Shown here piece after piece: positions 1 through 8,837 of a stretch of 64,000 nt of DNA. Source of the DNA: Myxococcus stipitatus (GTDB lineage: Bacteria > Myxococcota > Myxococcia > Myxococcales > Myxococcaceae); contig NZ_JAKCFI010000004.1 of NCBI RefSeq assembly GCF_021412625.1, positions 620,001-684,000 of the forward strand. Reading direction: 5' to 3'. The first letter of the stretch is position 1, and each line of letters begins with the position of its first letter. The notes under the pieces are model-generated. The model saw only the letters and a program-made list of their open reading frames with translations. It made no database searches and was not told the DNA's origin. The position numbers were made by a program, and so were the translations under genes.

Positions 1-1655
1 CCATCGTCTACCTGAACGGCGCGGAGGTCTTCCGCAGCAACCTGCCCGCGGGCACCGTGGGCTACCGCACCCTCGCGCCGGCCACCGTCTCGCTGCCGGC
101 GGAGGAGACCACCTGGTTGGAGCAGTCGGTATCTCCGGCGGCGCTCGTCACCGGGACGAACGTGCTCGCGGTGGAGGTCCACCAGTCCGCGGCGAACACG
201 TCCGACATGCGCTTCGACCTGGAGCTGAGCGCCACCGTCGCGCCCGACCCGAACCCCATGTCCGCGTGCTACCCGTTCGACATGCCCACGCCGTCCGTGC
301 TGCGCGCGGCGCGCAAGAAGGTGTTCGGCTTCTACTATCCCATCTTCCCCATCTCCATCGAGAACAAGGACCCGTCGGTGGACTTCTGGTCGAGCTGGCT
401 GGACCCCACGGGACGCAACAGCGAATACGGCGCCATCGGCGGGCTGATGCGTGACCGGCCGCTGCCGCGCCCGCCCTGGAGCGGCAACTGGCGTCAGCGT
501 GACTTCGAGACGGAGGTGCGCCGCGCCATCGCCGCCGGCCTGGACGGCTTCATCTACGAGCACCCGTACAAGGTCTCGTCGAACGAAGCGAACAACCAGC
601 TCGAGACGATGCTCGCGGCGGCGCTCGCGGTGGACCCCGGGTTCCGCATCGTCCTCAGCCCGGACTTCCCCTACGGCGAGGGCGCCGTTCCGGACCAGGT
701 GGCGACGAAGATCGCCTCGGTGGCGAACCACCCCTCGCTCTATCGGCACGACGGCGCCATCGTCCTCTCCAGCTTCGGCGTCCAGCGCAACCCCATCGCG
801 TACTGGAGCGCGCTCCAGTCGCGGCTCTCGGCGATGGGCATCGCCACCACGTACTGGGCCTTCCACAACTACGCTTCTCCCACCACGAGCCTCTATTCGG
901 AGTGGAACGACCTGTCGGTCGGCTACTCGACCTGGGGCTCCCGTCCGGCGAGCTCCGGCGAGACGATGCGCCTGTGGAGCGCGGAGGCGCACCGGCGGGG
1001 CCGCCTGTGGATGTCGCCCGTCGCTTTCGAGGACGTGCGCCACAAGGACACGGGGGACCGGAACAGCTCGCGCGTCTACTGGGAGGCGCAGAACAGCCTG
1101 GCGTTCCGCACGCAGTTCGAGAAGGCCATCGAAGGAGATGCCGACTGGGTCAGCCTGCTGACGATGACGGACTACGGCGAGTCCTGGATGACGGCGTCCC
1201 AGGAGCGCGGCTACGTCATCATGGATTGGATTGCGTACTACACCGCCTGGTTCAAGACGGGGCAGCGGCCCACCATCCTCCGCGACACGCTCTATTACAC
1301 GCACCGCCGCCATCGCACGGACGCGCCCTTCGATGCGACGAAGCAGACCGCGCCGCAGATGGTGCTCAAGGGCGGCCCCTCCGGGTGGAATCAGGTGGAG
1401 CTGCTCGCCTTCCTCGCGGCGCCGGGGCGGCTCGTCATCACCCAGGGCTCCGACGTGCGGACGCTGGACGTGGCGAGCGCGGGCGTGACGCCGTTCTCGG
1501 TGCCCCTCGTGCCGGGCACGACGCCGGTCTTCGAGCTCCAGCGCAATGGCCAGACGGTGCAGCGGCTGGTGAGCAGGACGCCCATCGTCGCGCGGACCGT
1601 GTACCAGGACATGATGTATCACGCGGGCGGCGGCCGGGAGTGCGCGCGGCCCTGA
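1..1655 (+). CDS. GH71-like glycosidase with N-terminal beta-domain, 5' end missing
   Basis: The reading frame is open from base 3 to the TGA at 1653-1655, so the start lies upstream of the window. The first ~75 visible residues (IVYLNGAEVF...TNVLAVEVHQ) match the beta-sandwich segment found in myxobacterial secreted proteins next to lamin-tail and CotH domains. A cysteine-containing linker follows, then a catalytic region beginning at KKVFGFYYP, with AAGLDGFIYE and RIVLSPDF blocks. This fits family GH71 (endo-1,3-alpha-glucanase), enzymes that cut alpha-1,3-glucan of fungal walls. The catalytic acids could not be assigned with confidence. The C-terminal ~120 residues look like an additional beta-rich domain. 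Export is inferred, since the signal peptide would lie outside the window. It ends 14 bases from the convergent RCC1 gene. Family assignment is by motif reading only. Confidence 0.75.
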   Translation, partial: IVYLNGAEVFRSNLPAGTVGYRTLAPATVSLPAEETTWLEQSVSPAALVTGTNVLAVEVHQSAANTSDMRFDLELSATVAPDPNPMSACYPFDMPTPSVLRAARKKVFGFYYPIFPISIENKDPSVDFWSSWLDPTGRNSEYGAIGGLMRDRPLPRPPWSGNWRQRDFETEVRRAIAAGLDGFIYEHPYKVSSNEANNQLETMLAAALAVDPGFRIVLSPDFPYGEGAVPDQVATKIASVANHPSLYRHDGAIVLSSFGVQRNPIAYWSALQSRLSAMGIATTYWAFHNYASPTTSLYSEWNDLSVGYSTWGSRPASSGETMRLWSAEAHRRGRLWMSPVAFEDVRHKDTGDRNSSRVYWEAQNSLAFRTQFEKAIEGDADWVSLLTMTDYGESWMTASQERGYVIMDWIAYYTAWFKTGQRPTILRDTLYYTHRRHRTDAPFDATKQTAPQMVLKGGPSGWNQVELLAFLAAPGRLVITQGSDVRTLDVASAGVTPFSVPLVPGTTPVFELQRNGQTVQRLVSRTPIVARTVYQDMMYHAGGGRECARP

Positions 1656-1669
1656 GCCTGGGCGCGGGC

Positions 1670-3145
1670 CTACTTCGACGGCGTGGGGATGGCGATGGTC
1701 AGCTCGTGCGCGGGCACGGCCGTGGCGGTGGCCACGTTCCAGCTGTCCGGCCGGTTGGCCACGTCACCCGTGGGCAGCACGCCGTTGCCCAGCACGCCCG
1801 TCTTGTTGCGCCCCCACGAGTAGACGGTCCCGTCCGTCGCGGTGGCGTAGCCATAGAAGGACTGCGCGGTGTCGTGCAGCGCCTTGAACGTCACGCCCGG
1901 GGCAATCTGCACGGGCCGGAAGACCATCTTCTGGTAGTTGGACCAGTCCCACTGGTAGGGCGTGTGGTAGGTGGCGAAGTCCAGCATCACCCCGTTGCCC
2001 ACCTCGCCCATCGCGCTGTCGCCCCAGCCCCACAGCGTGCCGTCGTCCAGGATGACGTGCGTGGCGTGCCCGCTGGCCGCGACGTGGATGACCTTGCGGG
2101 AGCCGAACTCCGGGAAGGACAGCTTGCGCGGCGTGGCCACCGGGTACCACTCGCCCGCGGGATTGCCCAGTCCCAGGAAGGTGCCCTGCATGCCCCAACC
2201 CCACAGGGCACCCGTCTCGTCCAGGGCCACGGCCCAGCGGCTCCCGCCGGCGGCCACCTCCTTGACGCGCGCGGGGATGGGGAGCGGGTTGGGCTTCGCG
2301 TACTCGCTGAACTTCCCCGTGCCCAGCGTCTCCGCCGAACCGGCGCCGCCCCAGGCCCACACCTTGCCGGTGTCGTCGATGGCGAAGATGGCGCTGTCGT
2401 TGGTGGTGAAGCGCGTGATTCGGGTGCCGGAGGGCAGGGGCACGCGCGTGGGACGGGTGATGTTGCGCGCCGTCGTGTCGCCATCGCCCGCGATGCCCAG
2501 GGTGTTCCCGATGGCCGTGCCCGACATGCCCCAGACCCACACGGAGCCATCCGCCTTCAGCGCCATGTTGAAGACGAGCGCGCTGCGCACCGCGACGACG
2601 TCGTCGAACACCGCGCCCGTGGCGTCCTGCGTGACGAGGTAGGGGATGCCGTTGTTGCCCTCCGCCGTCGTGTTGGGCCGGTCCACCGTCGTCCCGTCGC
2701 CCCGCTGGCCGTACAGGTTCTGCCCGAAGGTCCACACGCGGCCCCGCGTGTCCAACGCGAGGCTCTGGAAGCCTCCGCCCGCCACGTCCTTGAACCGCAG
2801 GTCCGCCGGGAGCGCGATGTCCTTGGGGGGCACCTGGTTGTACGGGTTCGAGTGGCCCACGCCCAGCTGACCCGCGCGATTGGAGCCGATGCCCAGCACC
2901 CGGCCATCCACCAGATAGAAGAGTTGATACTCCGCGGTGGCGATGCGCGTCAGCCCCGCGAGGTTGTCCCCCGGGCCAGCATCCGAGGTGCCCGCGTCCG
3001 ATATGCCCGCGTCGACGCTCCCCGCGTCACCGACGAGCCCGGCGCTCGGGACGTCCGTGCCACCCCCGGGAACCTTCTCGTCCGAGGAACCGCAGGCGGT
3101 GACGACGACGGCCAGGAGCAGGAGGAGCGAGCGGTGGATGGTCAT
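1670..3145 (-). CDS. RCC1-repeat lipoprotein
   Basis: 491 residues from the ATG at 3145. The frame is open further upstream, but this start is chosen because it begins a textbook lipoprotein signal (MTIHRS, a leucine/valine core, then lipobox VTAC at about residues 16-19), which implies an outer-membrane or surface lipoprotein. A Ser/Asp/Ala/Gly-rich linker follows, then about seven repeats of the RCC1 type, each around a [VL]WxWG core such as VWTFGQN, VWVWGMS, VWAWGGA, LWGWGMQ, LWGWGDS and VYSWGRN. RCC1 repeats fold as a seven-bladed propeller. In myxobacteria such proteins are common surface proteins of unknown ligand. There is no obvious Shine-Dalgarno sequence. It diverges from the LytS-type kinase at 3420 across 274 bases in which no clear operator was seen. 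Confidence 0.88.
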   Translation of the reverse strand: MTIHRSLLLLLAVVVTACGSSDEKVPGGGTDVPSAGLVGDAGSVDAGISDAGTSDAGPGDNLAGLTRIATAEYQLFYLVDGRVLGIGSNRAGQLGVGHSNPYNQVPPKDIALPADLRFKDVAGGGFQSLALDTRGRVWTFGQNLYGQRGDGTTVDRPNTTAEGNNGIPYLVTQDATGAVFDDVVAVRSALVFNMALKADGSVWVWGMSGTAIGNTLGIAGDGDTTARNITRPTRVPLPSGTRITRFTTNDSAIFAIDDTGKVWAWGGAGSAETLGTGKFSEYAKPNPLPIPARVKEVAAGGSRWAVALDETGALWGWGMQGTFLGLGNPAGEWYPVATPRKLSFPEFGSRKVIHVAASGHATHVILDDGTLWGWGDSAMGEVGNGVMLDFATYHTPYQWDWSNYQKMVFRPVQIAPGVTFKALHDTAQSFYGYATATDGTVYSWGRNKTGVLGNGVLPTGDVANRPDSWNVATATAVPAHELTIAIPTPSK

Positions 3146-3419
3146 GGTGCTATTGTCATTGAGTTGTATGTCGGAAGGGAAGTCCCGGCCGGCTCGGTCG
3201 AGGGGCGTCACCAGCCAGGGCGCGGTCGCGCGGCACGTCGCCATGGCGCGAGCGCGTGGAGGTCGTCTTCCGGGGTCCGGGTCGTTCCCTTCGCACCTCC
3301 GCCGACAGTCCGCGGGGTGGGGCGGTGCGCGCTCGTCCCCGTCCGTGATGTCGGCGGGGCAGGGGACTCCAGGGGCGGGATTGTCACGGACGGGGGCTCG
3401 CCGTGTACGCTGCCCCGCC

Positions 3420-4460
3420 ATGACACGCGGTGGTTGCTGGAAGTGGTGGGCCCTGGCCTTCGCCTATTGGACGTTGCAGGGCGTGGCGGCGGCCAGCGAG
3501 TCGCACGCCGTCCGGGGCGTGACATGGGGGCACGCGCTGCTCACGGATGGCTTCGCCAACATCCTCTGGGCGCCCATCACCCTCGCCATCCTCCAGTTGG
3601 CGCTGCGCTTCCCGCTGGAGCGTCGCCACTGGCGCTCGCGCGCGCTGCTGCACGTGGGCGGGGCGCTCGCCGTCTCGTTCTTCCGCGCCACCGTCATCTA
3701 CGCGCTGGACCCATGGTTCCACTGGTACGCCGCCCCGCCCGCCTACGGCGAGGTGCTCCAGCACGCGCTGCTCTACAACCCGTTCATCTACCTCATCCTC
3801 CTGGGCGTCGCGCACGCGGTGTACTTCGCGGAGCAGGTGCGGCTGAAGGACACGCAGCTGGCGCGCGCGCAGCTCCACGCGCTCAAGGCGCAGCTGCGCC
3901 CGCACTTCCTCTTCAACACGCTGAACTCCATCTCCGCCCTCGTGCACCGGGACCCCCGGGGGAGCGAGCGGATGATCGCGCGGCTGAGCGACCTGCTGCG
4001 CGGCACGCTCGACGCCGCGCATGAGGAGGTGCCCCTGCGCGACGAGCTGCGGACGCTCCAGCTCTATCTGGACATCCAGGCGGTGCGCTTCACCGACCGG
4101 CTCCAGGTGAAGCATGACATCGACCCGGACGCGCTGGGCGCGCACGTGCCCCACCTGTTGCTCCAGCCCCTCGTGGAGAACGCCATCCAGCACGGCATCG
4201 CGCCCCGCTCCGCGCCAGGGACGGTGACGGTGGCCGCGCGCAAGGCCGGCGAGGCGCTGCTCCTCGAGGTCCGCGACGACGGCGTGGGCCTCCGGGAGGA
4301 CGCGGCCCGGAAGGGTGGCAACGGCAAGGGCCTGTGGATTACCCGGGAGCGCCTGGTCCAGCTCTATGGCATGGACCACCGCATGGAGCTGCGCGGCGCG
4401 ACGGGCGGGGGCGCGTCGGTCACGCTCTCCATTCCCTTCCGGACGGGGCCCGTGGCGTGA
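3420..4460 (+). CDS. LytS/YehU-type membrane histidine kinase
   Basis: 346 residues. The upstream frame is open for several hundred bases, but the ATG at 3420 starts a normal membrane protein: four hydrophobic segments lie at roughly residues 8-28, 42-65, 77-98 and 118-140. The phosphoacceptor block RPHFLFNTLNS (His162) is the HisK_3 signature of LytS-class kinases. An N-box (QPLVENAIQHG) and a G-box (DDGVGL) of the ATPase domain follow. No periplasmic or GAF sensor domain is present, so the membrane bundle itself may be the sensor. The stop codon overlaps the GTG start of the LytTR regulator (GTGA), so the two are translationally coupled and form one two-component system. The signal and target genes are unknown. 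Confidence 0.92.
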   Translation: MTRGGCWKWWALAFAYWTLQGVAAASESHAVRGVTWGHALLTDGFANILWAPITLAILQLALRFPLERRHWRSRALLHVGGALAVSFFRATVIYALDPWFHWYAAPPAYGEVLQHALLYNPFIYLILLGVAHAVYFAEQVRLKDTQLARAQLHALKAQLRPHFLFNTLNSISALVHRDPRGSERMIARLSDLLRGTLDAAHEEVPLRDELRTLQLYLDIQAVRFTDRLQVKHDIDPDALGAHVPHLLLQPLVENAIQHGIAPRSAPGTVTVAARKAGEALLLEVRDDGVGLREDAARKGGNGKGLWITRERLVQLYGMDHRMELRGATGGGASVTLSIPFRTGPVA

Positions 4461-5242
4461 CGTCCTCCATCCGCGTCCTCATCGTCGACGACGAGCCCCT
4501 GGCCCGCGCGCGCCTGAAGGAGCTGCTGGCGGACGAGCCGGACATGGCCGTCATCGGCGAATGTCGGGATGGGAGGGAGGCGGTCGCCGCCATCGGCCGG
4601 GAGCGCCCCGACCTGGTGCTCCTCGACGTGCAGATGCCGGAGCCGGACGGCTTCGGCGTCCTGCGGGCCACGGCCTCCGAGCCCCCGCCCGCCGTCATCT
4701 TCGTGACGGCCCACCAGGACTTCGCGGTGCGGGCCTTCGAGGCCAACGCGCTCGACTACCTGCTCAAGCCCTTCGACCGGGAGCGCTTCCAGCAGAGCCT
4801 CGCCCGGGTGCGCGAGCGCCGACGCACCGGGGCCATGGAGCTGGACGCGGAGCTCCTCGAGCGGCTGGAGGCCTTGTCCCAGCGCCTGCCCTCCGCGCCG
4901 GAGCGCTACGCCACGAAGCTGGTGGCGAAGGTGGGCTGGCGCATGCGCTTCCTGCGCGTGGAGGACATCGACTACCTGGAGGCGGAGGGCAACTACGCCT
5001 GCGTCCACCTGGGCAAGCAGTCCTACCTGACGCGCGAGACGATGAACGCCCTGGAGGCGAAGCTGGACCCGAAGGACTTCGTGCGCGCCCACCGCTCGCT
5101 CATCGTCCGGATGGACCGCATCGAGGAGGTGGAGCCGCTCCCCCCGGGCGAGTACGTGCTCACCCTCCGGGACGGCACGAAGCTCACCACCGGTCGCAGC
5201 TACCGCGCCCGGCTTCAGCGGGCCCTGGACCTGCCCTCCTGA
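4457..5242 (+). CDS. LytTR-family response regulator
   Basis: 261 residues. The GTG at 4457 overlaps the kinase stop as GTGA, which sets the start and indicates coupled translation. Residues 1-120 form a receiver domain: acidic pair in VDDEP, phospho-acceptor Asp57 in LLDVQMP, conserved Thr in FVTAHQ and Lys in LLKPFD. Residues ~150-258 form a LytTR DNA-binding domain (VAKVGWRMRFLRVEDIDYLEAEGNY, and FVRAHRSLIVRMDRI). LytTR proteins bind paired direct repeats upstream of genes that often encode surface or secreted functions. It is most likely phosphorylated by the kinase encoded just upstream. The PD40 lipoprotein 115 bases downstream could be in the same transcript or a target; the sequence does not decide this. 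Confidence 0.94.
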   Translation: MTSSIRVLIVDDEPLARARLKELLADEPDMAVIGECRDGREAVAAIGRERPDLVLLDVQMPEPDGFGVLRATASEPPPAVIFVTAHQDFAVRAFEANALDYLLKPFDRERFQQSLARVRERRRTGAMELDAELLERLEALSQRLPSAPERYATKLVAKVGWRMRFLRVEDIDYLEAEGNYACVHLGKQSYLTRETMNALEAKLDPKDFVRAHRSLIVRMDRIEEVEPLPPGEYVLTLRDGTKLTTGRSYRARLQRALDLPS

Positions 5243-5357
5243 GCGGCCTCGCGCCCCTCGCTTCCACCGCTCGCCCCAGGACCTCCACCGTTCGTCACAT
5301 CCCCGTCGCCTCCCTCGCGATGCCGAGCAACCTTGGCTCCGTCAAAGGGGAGGTCAC

Positions 5358-6338
5358 ATGCATCGCTTCATTTCCAAGAGGTCGTGGTCCCTGGGGTTGG
5401 CGGTCGTCCTGTCGTCGGCGTCGATGGCGTGCGCGGCGGGTGAGCCGGAGTCGGCCCGCGTGTCGGAGGCGCTGGTGGGCACCGAGGCCGTGTCCGAGGA
5501 GGCCCTGCGCTTCCTGCATTGCCCCGCGGGCGGCGACATGTTCGCGCCCGGCGAGGTGTCGCTGCCGGAGCGCTCCGAGTACCGCCTGTCCTTCACGGGG
5601 GACGGCAACACGGCGTACTACCACGTGGACCTGGCGGAGGAGCCCTACCAGGCCCTCTTCGTCACCCACAAGGTGAACGGCCACTGGATCCCGGGCCAGA
5701 TTGTTCCCTTCTCCGGCACGTTCCAGGACTCCGACCCGTTCGTCACGCCGGATGGCAACACGGTGTACTTCTCGTCCGCGCGTCCGGTGAGCGGCGAGGG
5801 CCCGCAGCGCTCGGACACGGACCTGTGGGTGGTGCGCCGCGACGCGGGCGGCGACTGGGGCACGCCCGAACACCTGGGCCCGAACATCAACTCCGACCGG
5901 CAGGAGCTGTACGTCAGCGCGACCCGGGACGGCACGCTGTACTTCGCCAGCGGCACCTTCGACACGGACTTCAACGTCTACAAGGCGGAGCGCCGCGGCC
6001 CCGGCTACGCCCCCGCGGAGAAGCTCGGCGCGGGCGTGAACAGCGATGACTACTGGGAATACAACTCGCACATCTCCTGGGACGGGCGCGTGCTCATCTT
6101 CGCGTCGCTCAACCGCCCGGAGGGCTACGGCCTGGGAGACCTCTACGCCAGCGTCAACGTGGGCGGCCGTTGGCTGAAGGCCGTCAACCTGGGGCCATCG
6201 GTGAACACGGAGAAGGACGAGTTCCACCCGTCGCTCAGCGTGGACGGCCGCCGCCTCTATTTCGTGCGGCAGACGTGGGCGCCCTTCGTCCCGTCGGACT
6301 TCTACCAGCTGGACACGCTCTGCCTGCTGGGGTTGTGA
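5358..6338 (+). CDS. PD40 beta-propeller lipoprotein
   Basis: 326 residues. The start is supported by a strong GGGGAGG site about 5 bases upstream. The N-terminus has a basic segment, a hydrophobic core and a lipobox ending SMAC (Cys25), so this is an exported lipoprotein. Residues ~70-310 hold repeats of the WD40-like PD40 type, with the recurring core DG(N/T)xxYF(S/A)S, for example DGNTVYFSSAR, DGTLYFASG, DGRVLIFAS and DGRRLYFVR. PD40 propellers occur in TolB and in many surface proteins of unknown ligand. No enzymatic motif was seen. It lies downstream of the LytS/LytTR pair on the same strand and ends at a strong stem-loop shared with the convergent dioxygenase gene. Confidence 0.88.
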   Translation: MHRFISKRSWSLGLAVVLSSASMACAAGEPESARVSEALVGTEAVSEEALRFLHCPAGGDMFAPGEVSLPERSEYRLSFTGDGNTAYYHVDLAEEPYQALFVTHKVNGHWIPGQIVPFSGTFQDSDPFVTPDGNTVYFSSARPVSGEGPQRSDTDLWVVRRDAGGDWGTPEHLGPNINSDRQELYVSATRDGTLYFASGTFDTDFNVYKAERRGPGYAPAEKLGAGVNSDDYWEYNSHISWDGRVLIFASLNRPEGYGLGDLYASVNVGGRWLKAVNLGPSVNTEKDEFHPSLSVDGRRLYFVRQTWAPFVPSDFYQLDTLCLLGL

Positions 6339-6388
6339 CGGCGTGGGGAGCGCGCGGGCCGGAGCGCTCCCGCTCCAGGTCGTCATGA

Positions 6389-6430
6389 GGGCCGGCGGGA
6401 GGTGCTCGGGGGGCGCCTCCCGCCCGGCCC
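6389..6430. terminator. Bidirectional stem-loop between convergent genes
   Basis: GGGCCGGCGGGAGG at 6389-6402 pairs with CCTCCCGCC-C-GGCCC at 6416-6430, with one bulged C, around a 13-base loop. It lies in the 98-base gap between the PD40 lipoprotein (+) and the dioxygenase (-). There is no T-tract on either side, so termination from the stem alone is an inference. Confidence 0.5.
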
Positions 6431-6436
6431 GGTTCG

Positions 6437-7255
6437 TCAGCGCGCGATGCCGACGACCAGCTCCGCGACGTAGCCCGTGGCGACGCTGCCCGTCACCGTG
6501 GCGAGCTGGGTCGCGTAGCCGTCGCGGAACACGTTGTCCGTGGCGAGGCTGATGTTGCGCAGGTTGACCACGCTCTGCGCGTAGCCCGTCGCCGCGTAGG
6601 CCTCGTCACAGCTCGTCTTGGGCAGCGCGAGCTGGGAGGTGGCCACCTTGTTGCGCCAGTTGCTCGTGCTGGCGACGGAGGGATACATCTCGAAGTGGAT
6701 GTGCGGCCAGCGGCCCGCGTAGCAGCCCGGGAAGATGGTGGTGTAGCTCACCTTGCCCGCGCTGTCCGTCACCTGCACGCCCCGCAGGTAGTTCTCGTGG
6801 GTGACGCCCGCGGAGTACATCGAATAGAGCCCCGCCCGGTCGCAGTGCCACAGGTAGATGGCGTATCCCTCCAGCGGCGCGCACCCGTTCGCGCTGTTCA
6901 CCAGCGTGAGGTTGACGGTGAGCGGCACGCCCTGGGCCACGCCCGTGGCGCCCGCGATGCTCGCGCGGATGTCGCGCCTGACGATGCCCGACAGCAGCAG
7001 CGCGTTCGCTCCATTGGAGCCGTCTCCTGGATACGGCCCCGCCGTCTCCTCCGGGATGCGCGTGCAGGCCGTCGCGTCGCTGCTCGAATCGCCCGGCAGG
7101 GCGCTTCCGTCGTCTTGCGCTCCACCACATCCCATCAACGGAATGAGGCTGGCGCCCGCCATCAAGCGCAACACCTGCCTCCGGTCCGCCATCGTCCGCA
7201 GCACCCGCAGGTCCTGCTGGAGCCCCTGGTGGTGGCTCCGCTCGTCGTCGTGCAT
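6437..7255 (-). CDS. Intradiol ring-cleavage dioxygenase, exported
   Basis: 272 residues from the ATG at 7255. An in-frame GTG at 7261 is less likely because GGAGGGA would abut it, while it sits 6-8 bases from the ATG. Residues 25-45 (DRRQVLRLMAGASLIPLMGC) form a signal resembling Tat or lipoprotein signals with a cysteine at the end. The enzyme domain has ETAGPYP near residue 70 and the non-haem iron signature GCYAGRWPHIHF, giving Tyr179, His185 and His187 as ligands. A further tyrosine near residue 144 is the probable fourth. The family cleaves catechols between the hydroxyls using Fe(III) and oxygen. Exported members of this shape are common in actinobacteria and myxobacteria and their substrates are mostly unknown. 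An AraC-type regulator lies upstream on the same strand. Confidence 0.88.
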   Translation of the reverse strand: MHDDERSHHQGLQQDLRVLRTMADRRQVLRLMAGASLIPLMGCGGAQDDGSALPGDSSSDATACTRIPEETAGPYPGDGSNGANALLLSGIVRRDIRASIAGATGVAQGVPLTVNLTLVNSANGCAPLEGYAIYLWHCDRAGLYSMYSAGVTHENYLRGVQVTDSAGKVSYTTIFPGCYAGRWPHIHFEMYPSVASTSNWRNKVATSQLALPKTSCDEAYAATGYAQSVVNLRNISLATDNVFRDGYATQLATVTGSVATGYVAELVVGIAR

Positions 7256-7296
7256 GTGCACTCCCTCCGTGACTGCCCGCGGGAGGGTAGGAAGTG

Positions 7297-7341
7297 AATC
7301 TTGAGCAAATCTTAAGCGAGAGCTGTAATTTAAGAATTACA
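7297..7341. promoter_or_regulatory. AT-rich upstream region of dioxygenase with dyad and direct repeat
   Basis: This pocket is far more AT-rich than its surroundings. It holds an 18-base dyad, TGTAATT-TAAG-AATTACA at 7324-7341, and a direct repeat AATCTTGAGC (7297-7306) / AATCTTAAGC (7308-7317), 11 bases apart. It lies between the AraC-type regulator stop (7348) and the dioxygenase start (7255), both on the minus strand. A helical-turn-spaced direct repeat suits AraC-family binding; the dyad may be an operator or a terminator. Confidence 0.45.
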
Positions 7342-7347
7342 AGAAAC

Positions 7348-8196
7348 TCAATTGGCTGGCTTCCTTGGTGGGGACCGGGCCGCTGTCCGGCTGGCCGCCA
7401 CGTCGGCGACGTACTGCCCCGGGGACTGCCCCACCACGGCCTTGAAGTCGCGGATGAAGTGGGACTGGTCGAAGTACCCGAGTCGCAGCGCGAGCGCGGC
7501 CATGTCCTGGGGCTCCGGGCGCGCGAGCAGCTCCGCGGCTTCGTGCAGTCGGTAGCGTTTCAAGACCCATTTGGGGCTGACGCCCACGGCCGCGCGGAAG
7601 CGCCGCTGGAGGCCTCGCGGGTCGAGTCCGGCGAGCGCGGCCACCTGCTCCATGCGGGTGATGTCCGGGTCCGAGGCGAGGCGCTCCACCAGGTCCCTCA
7701 ACTTCGCGATGGGCGCGGGCATGGGCGGCAGTCGCGTGCGGAAGAAGTCCTCGGCCAGGCGCGCGCACTCGCGGGCATCGGGCTGAGCGAGGATGGCGTC
7801 TCGCAGCGCGTCGCTCTCCCGGCCGAAGACGGCGCGAAGCCCCACGGTGCGTTCGGTGAGCTGGGACACGGGCGAGCGCAGCAGCGGCTGGAAGGCGGCG
7901 GGACGGAACTTGATGCCGAAGACGTGGTCCAGGCCCTGGAGCCGGCGTTGGAACCTGCGGGTCTGGACTCCCACGACGCGCGCGCGGCCCCGCTCGAAGA
8001 CGAGGTGGATGCAGGGATGCGGCAGCGTCCGGGCGACCACCGGTGCCTCTCCCCGCAGGTCCCAGCGCACGGTCCAGAAATGCTGGATGAACGCCTCCAG
8101 CGCGGGGGAGGGCGCGAAGCGCTCGTGGTGGATGCGGCCCGGGGGCGCGGGCCGATGGAGGACGCCCCGGGGCGCGTCGATGCGAGGACGGCTCAC
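7348..8196 (-). CDS. AraC-family transcriptional regulator
   Basis: 282 residues from a GTG at 8196 (VSRPRID). No ATG lies near, and further upstream the frame is covered by the opposite-strand lipoprotein gene, so this start is the best available but is not backed by a clear ribosome site. The N-terminal half (FIQHFWTVRWDL, LPHPCIHLVFERG, GIKFRPAAF) is the effector-like domain paired with AraC modules in the DUF6597 group. The C-terminal ~100 residues carry two helix-turn-helix units, with the typical second motif ALRLGYFDQSHFIRDFKAVVGQSPGQY. The neighbouring dioxygenase downstream on the same strand is the most likely target, with the AT-rich repeats between them as candidate binding sites. 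Confidence 0.88.
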   Translation of the reverse strand: MSRPRIDAPRGVLHRPAPPGRIHHERFAPSPALEAFIQHFWTVRWDLRGEAPVVARTLPHPCIHLVFERGRARVVGVQTRRFQRRLQGLDHVFGIKFRPAAFQPLLRSPVSQLTERTVGLRAVFGRESDALRDAILAQPDARECARLAEDFFRTRLPPMPAPIAKLRDLVERLASDPDITRMEQVAALAGLDPRGLQRRFRAAVGVSPKWVLKRYRLHEAAELLARPEPQDMAALALRLGYFDQSHFIRDFKAVVGQSPGQYVADVAASRTAARSPPRKPAN

Positions 8197-8286
8197 CGCG
8201 CGGGATTCTGTCCAGGTGTCGCGTTTTTGCAATCCGCCCAGGAGGGCGTCGGCGTATCCCTTCCGCGCTTGCCAAGGAGCGGATGG

Positions 8287-8808
8287 ATGGCGATGACGCG
8301 GATGACGGTCTGGGCCTGGGTCGCTGGCGCGGTGCTCTTCCAGGGCTGCGCGGGAACACACGTGGTGAAGTCCGGCGAGACAGCCGGGAGTGAGGCGGGA
8401 ATGACGAAGCGAGTGAGTGGTCCCTTTGACGTGAAGCTCCTCCCCATGGCGCCGGACGCGGAGGCGGCTCAATCCGTGCTGGGCCGCATGCGGCTCGACA
8501 AGCGGTTCCATGGTGGGTTGGAGGCGACGAGCGAGGGGCAGATGCTGGCCACGCGCTCCCCGGACAACGGCTCGGGTGGCTATGTCGCGCTGGAGCACGT
8601 CACCGGGACGTTGGAGGGGCGGCAGGGCGGCTTCATCCTCCAGCACTCGGGGACCATGAACCGTGGGGCCTACACGTTGTCGGTGACGGTGGTGCCGGAC
8701 TCGGGCACGGGCGCGCTGGAGGGGCTCTCCGGGTCGATGAAGATCATCATCGACGACAAGGGGAACCACTCCTACGACTTCGAGTACACCCTGGCCCCGT
8801 CGCCTTGA
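8287..8808 (+). CDS. DUF3224-family lipoprotein
   Basis: 173 residues. The ATG at 8287 has AGGAG seven bases upstream. The N-terminus (MAMTRM, hydrophobic core, FQGC) is a lipoprotein signal with lipidated Cys near residue 19. The rest matches DUF3224: a short beta-barrel-like domain with GPFDVKLLP, RMRLDKRFHGGLEATSEGQML, GGYVALEHVTGTLEGRQGGFILQHSGTM and a C-terminal SYDFEYTL. Family members are usually small cytosolic or lipid-anchored proteins of unknown biochemical role. It diverges from the AraC-type regulator, separated by 90 bases, so coregulation is possible but unproven. Confidence 0.85.
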   Translation: MAMTRMTVWAWVAGAVLFQGCAGTHVVKSGETAGSEAGMTKRVSGPFDVKLLPMAPDAEAAQSVLGRMRLDKRFHGGLEATSEGQMLATRSPDNGSGGYVALEHVTGTLEGRQGGFILQHSGTMNRGAYTLSVTVVPDSGTGALEGLSGSMKIIIDDKGNHSYDFEYTLAPSP

Positions 8809-8837
8809 GCGCGCCACGCTCGGAGGGCGCCACGGCC

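Noticed and set aside
902..4024. A 1040-codon plus-strand frame across the GH71 end, RCC1 gene and kinase
   Set aside because: It is a different frame from the recognised genes, lacks a domain, and crosses gene borders on both strands.
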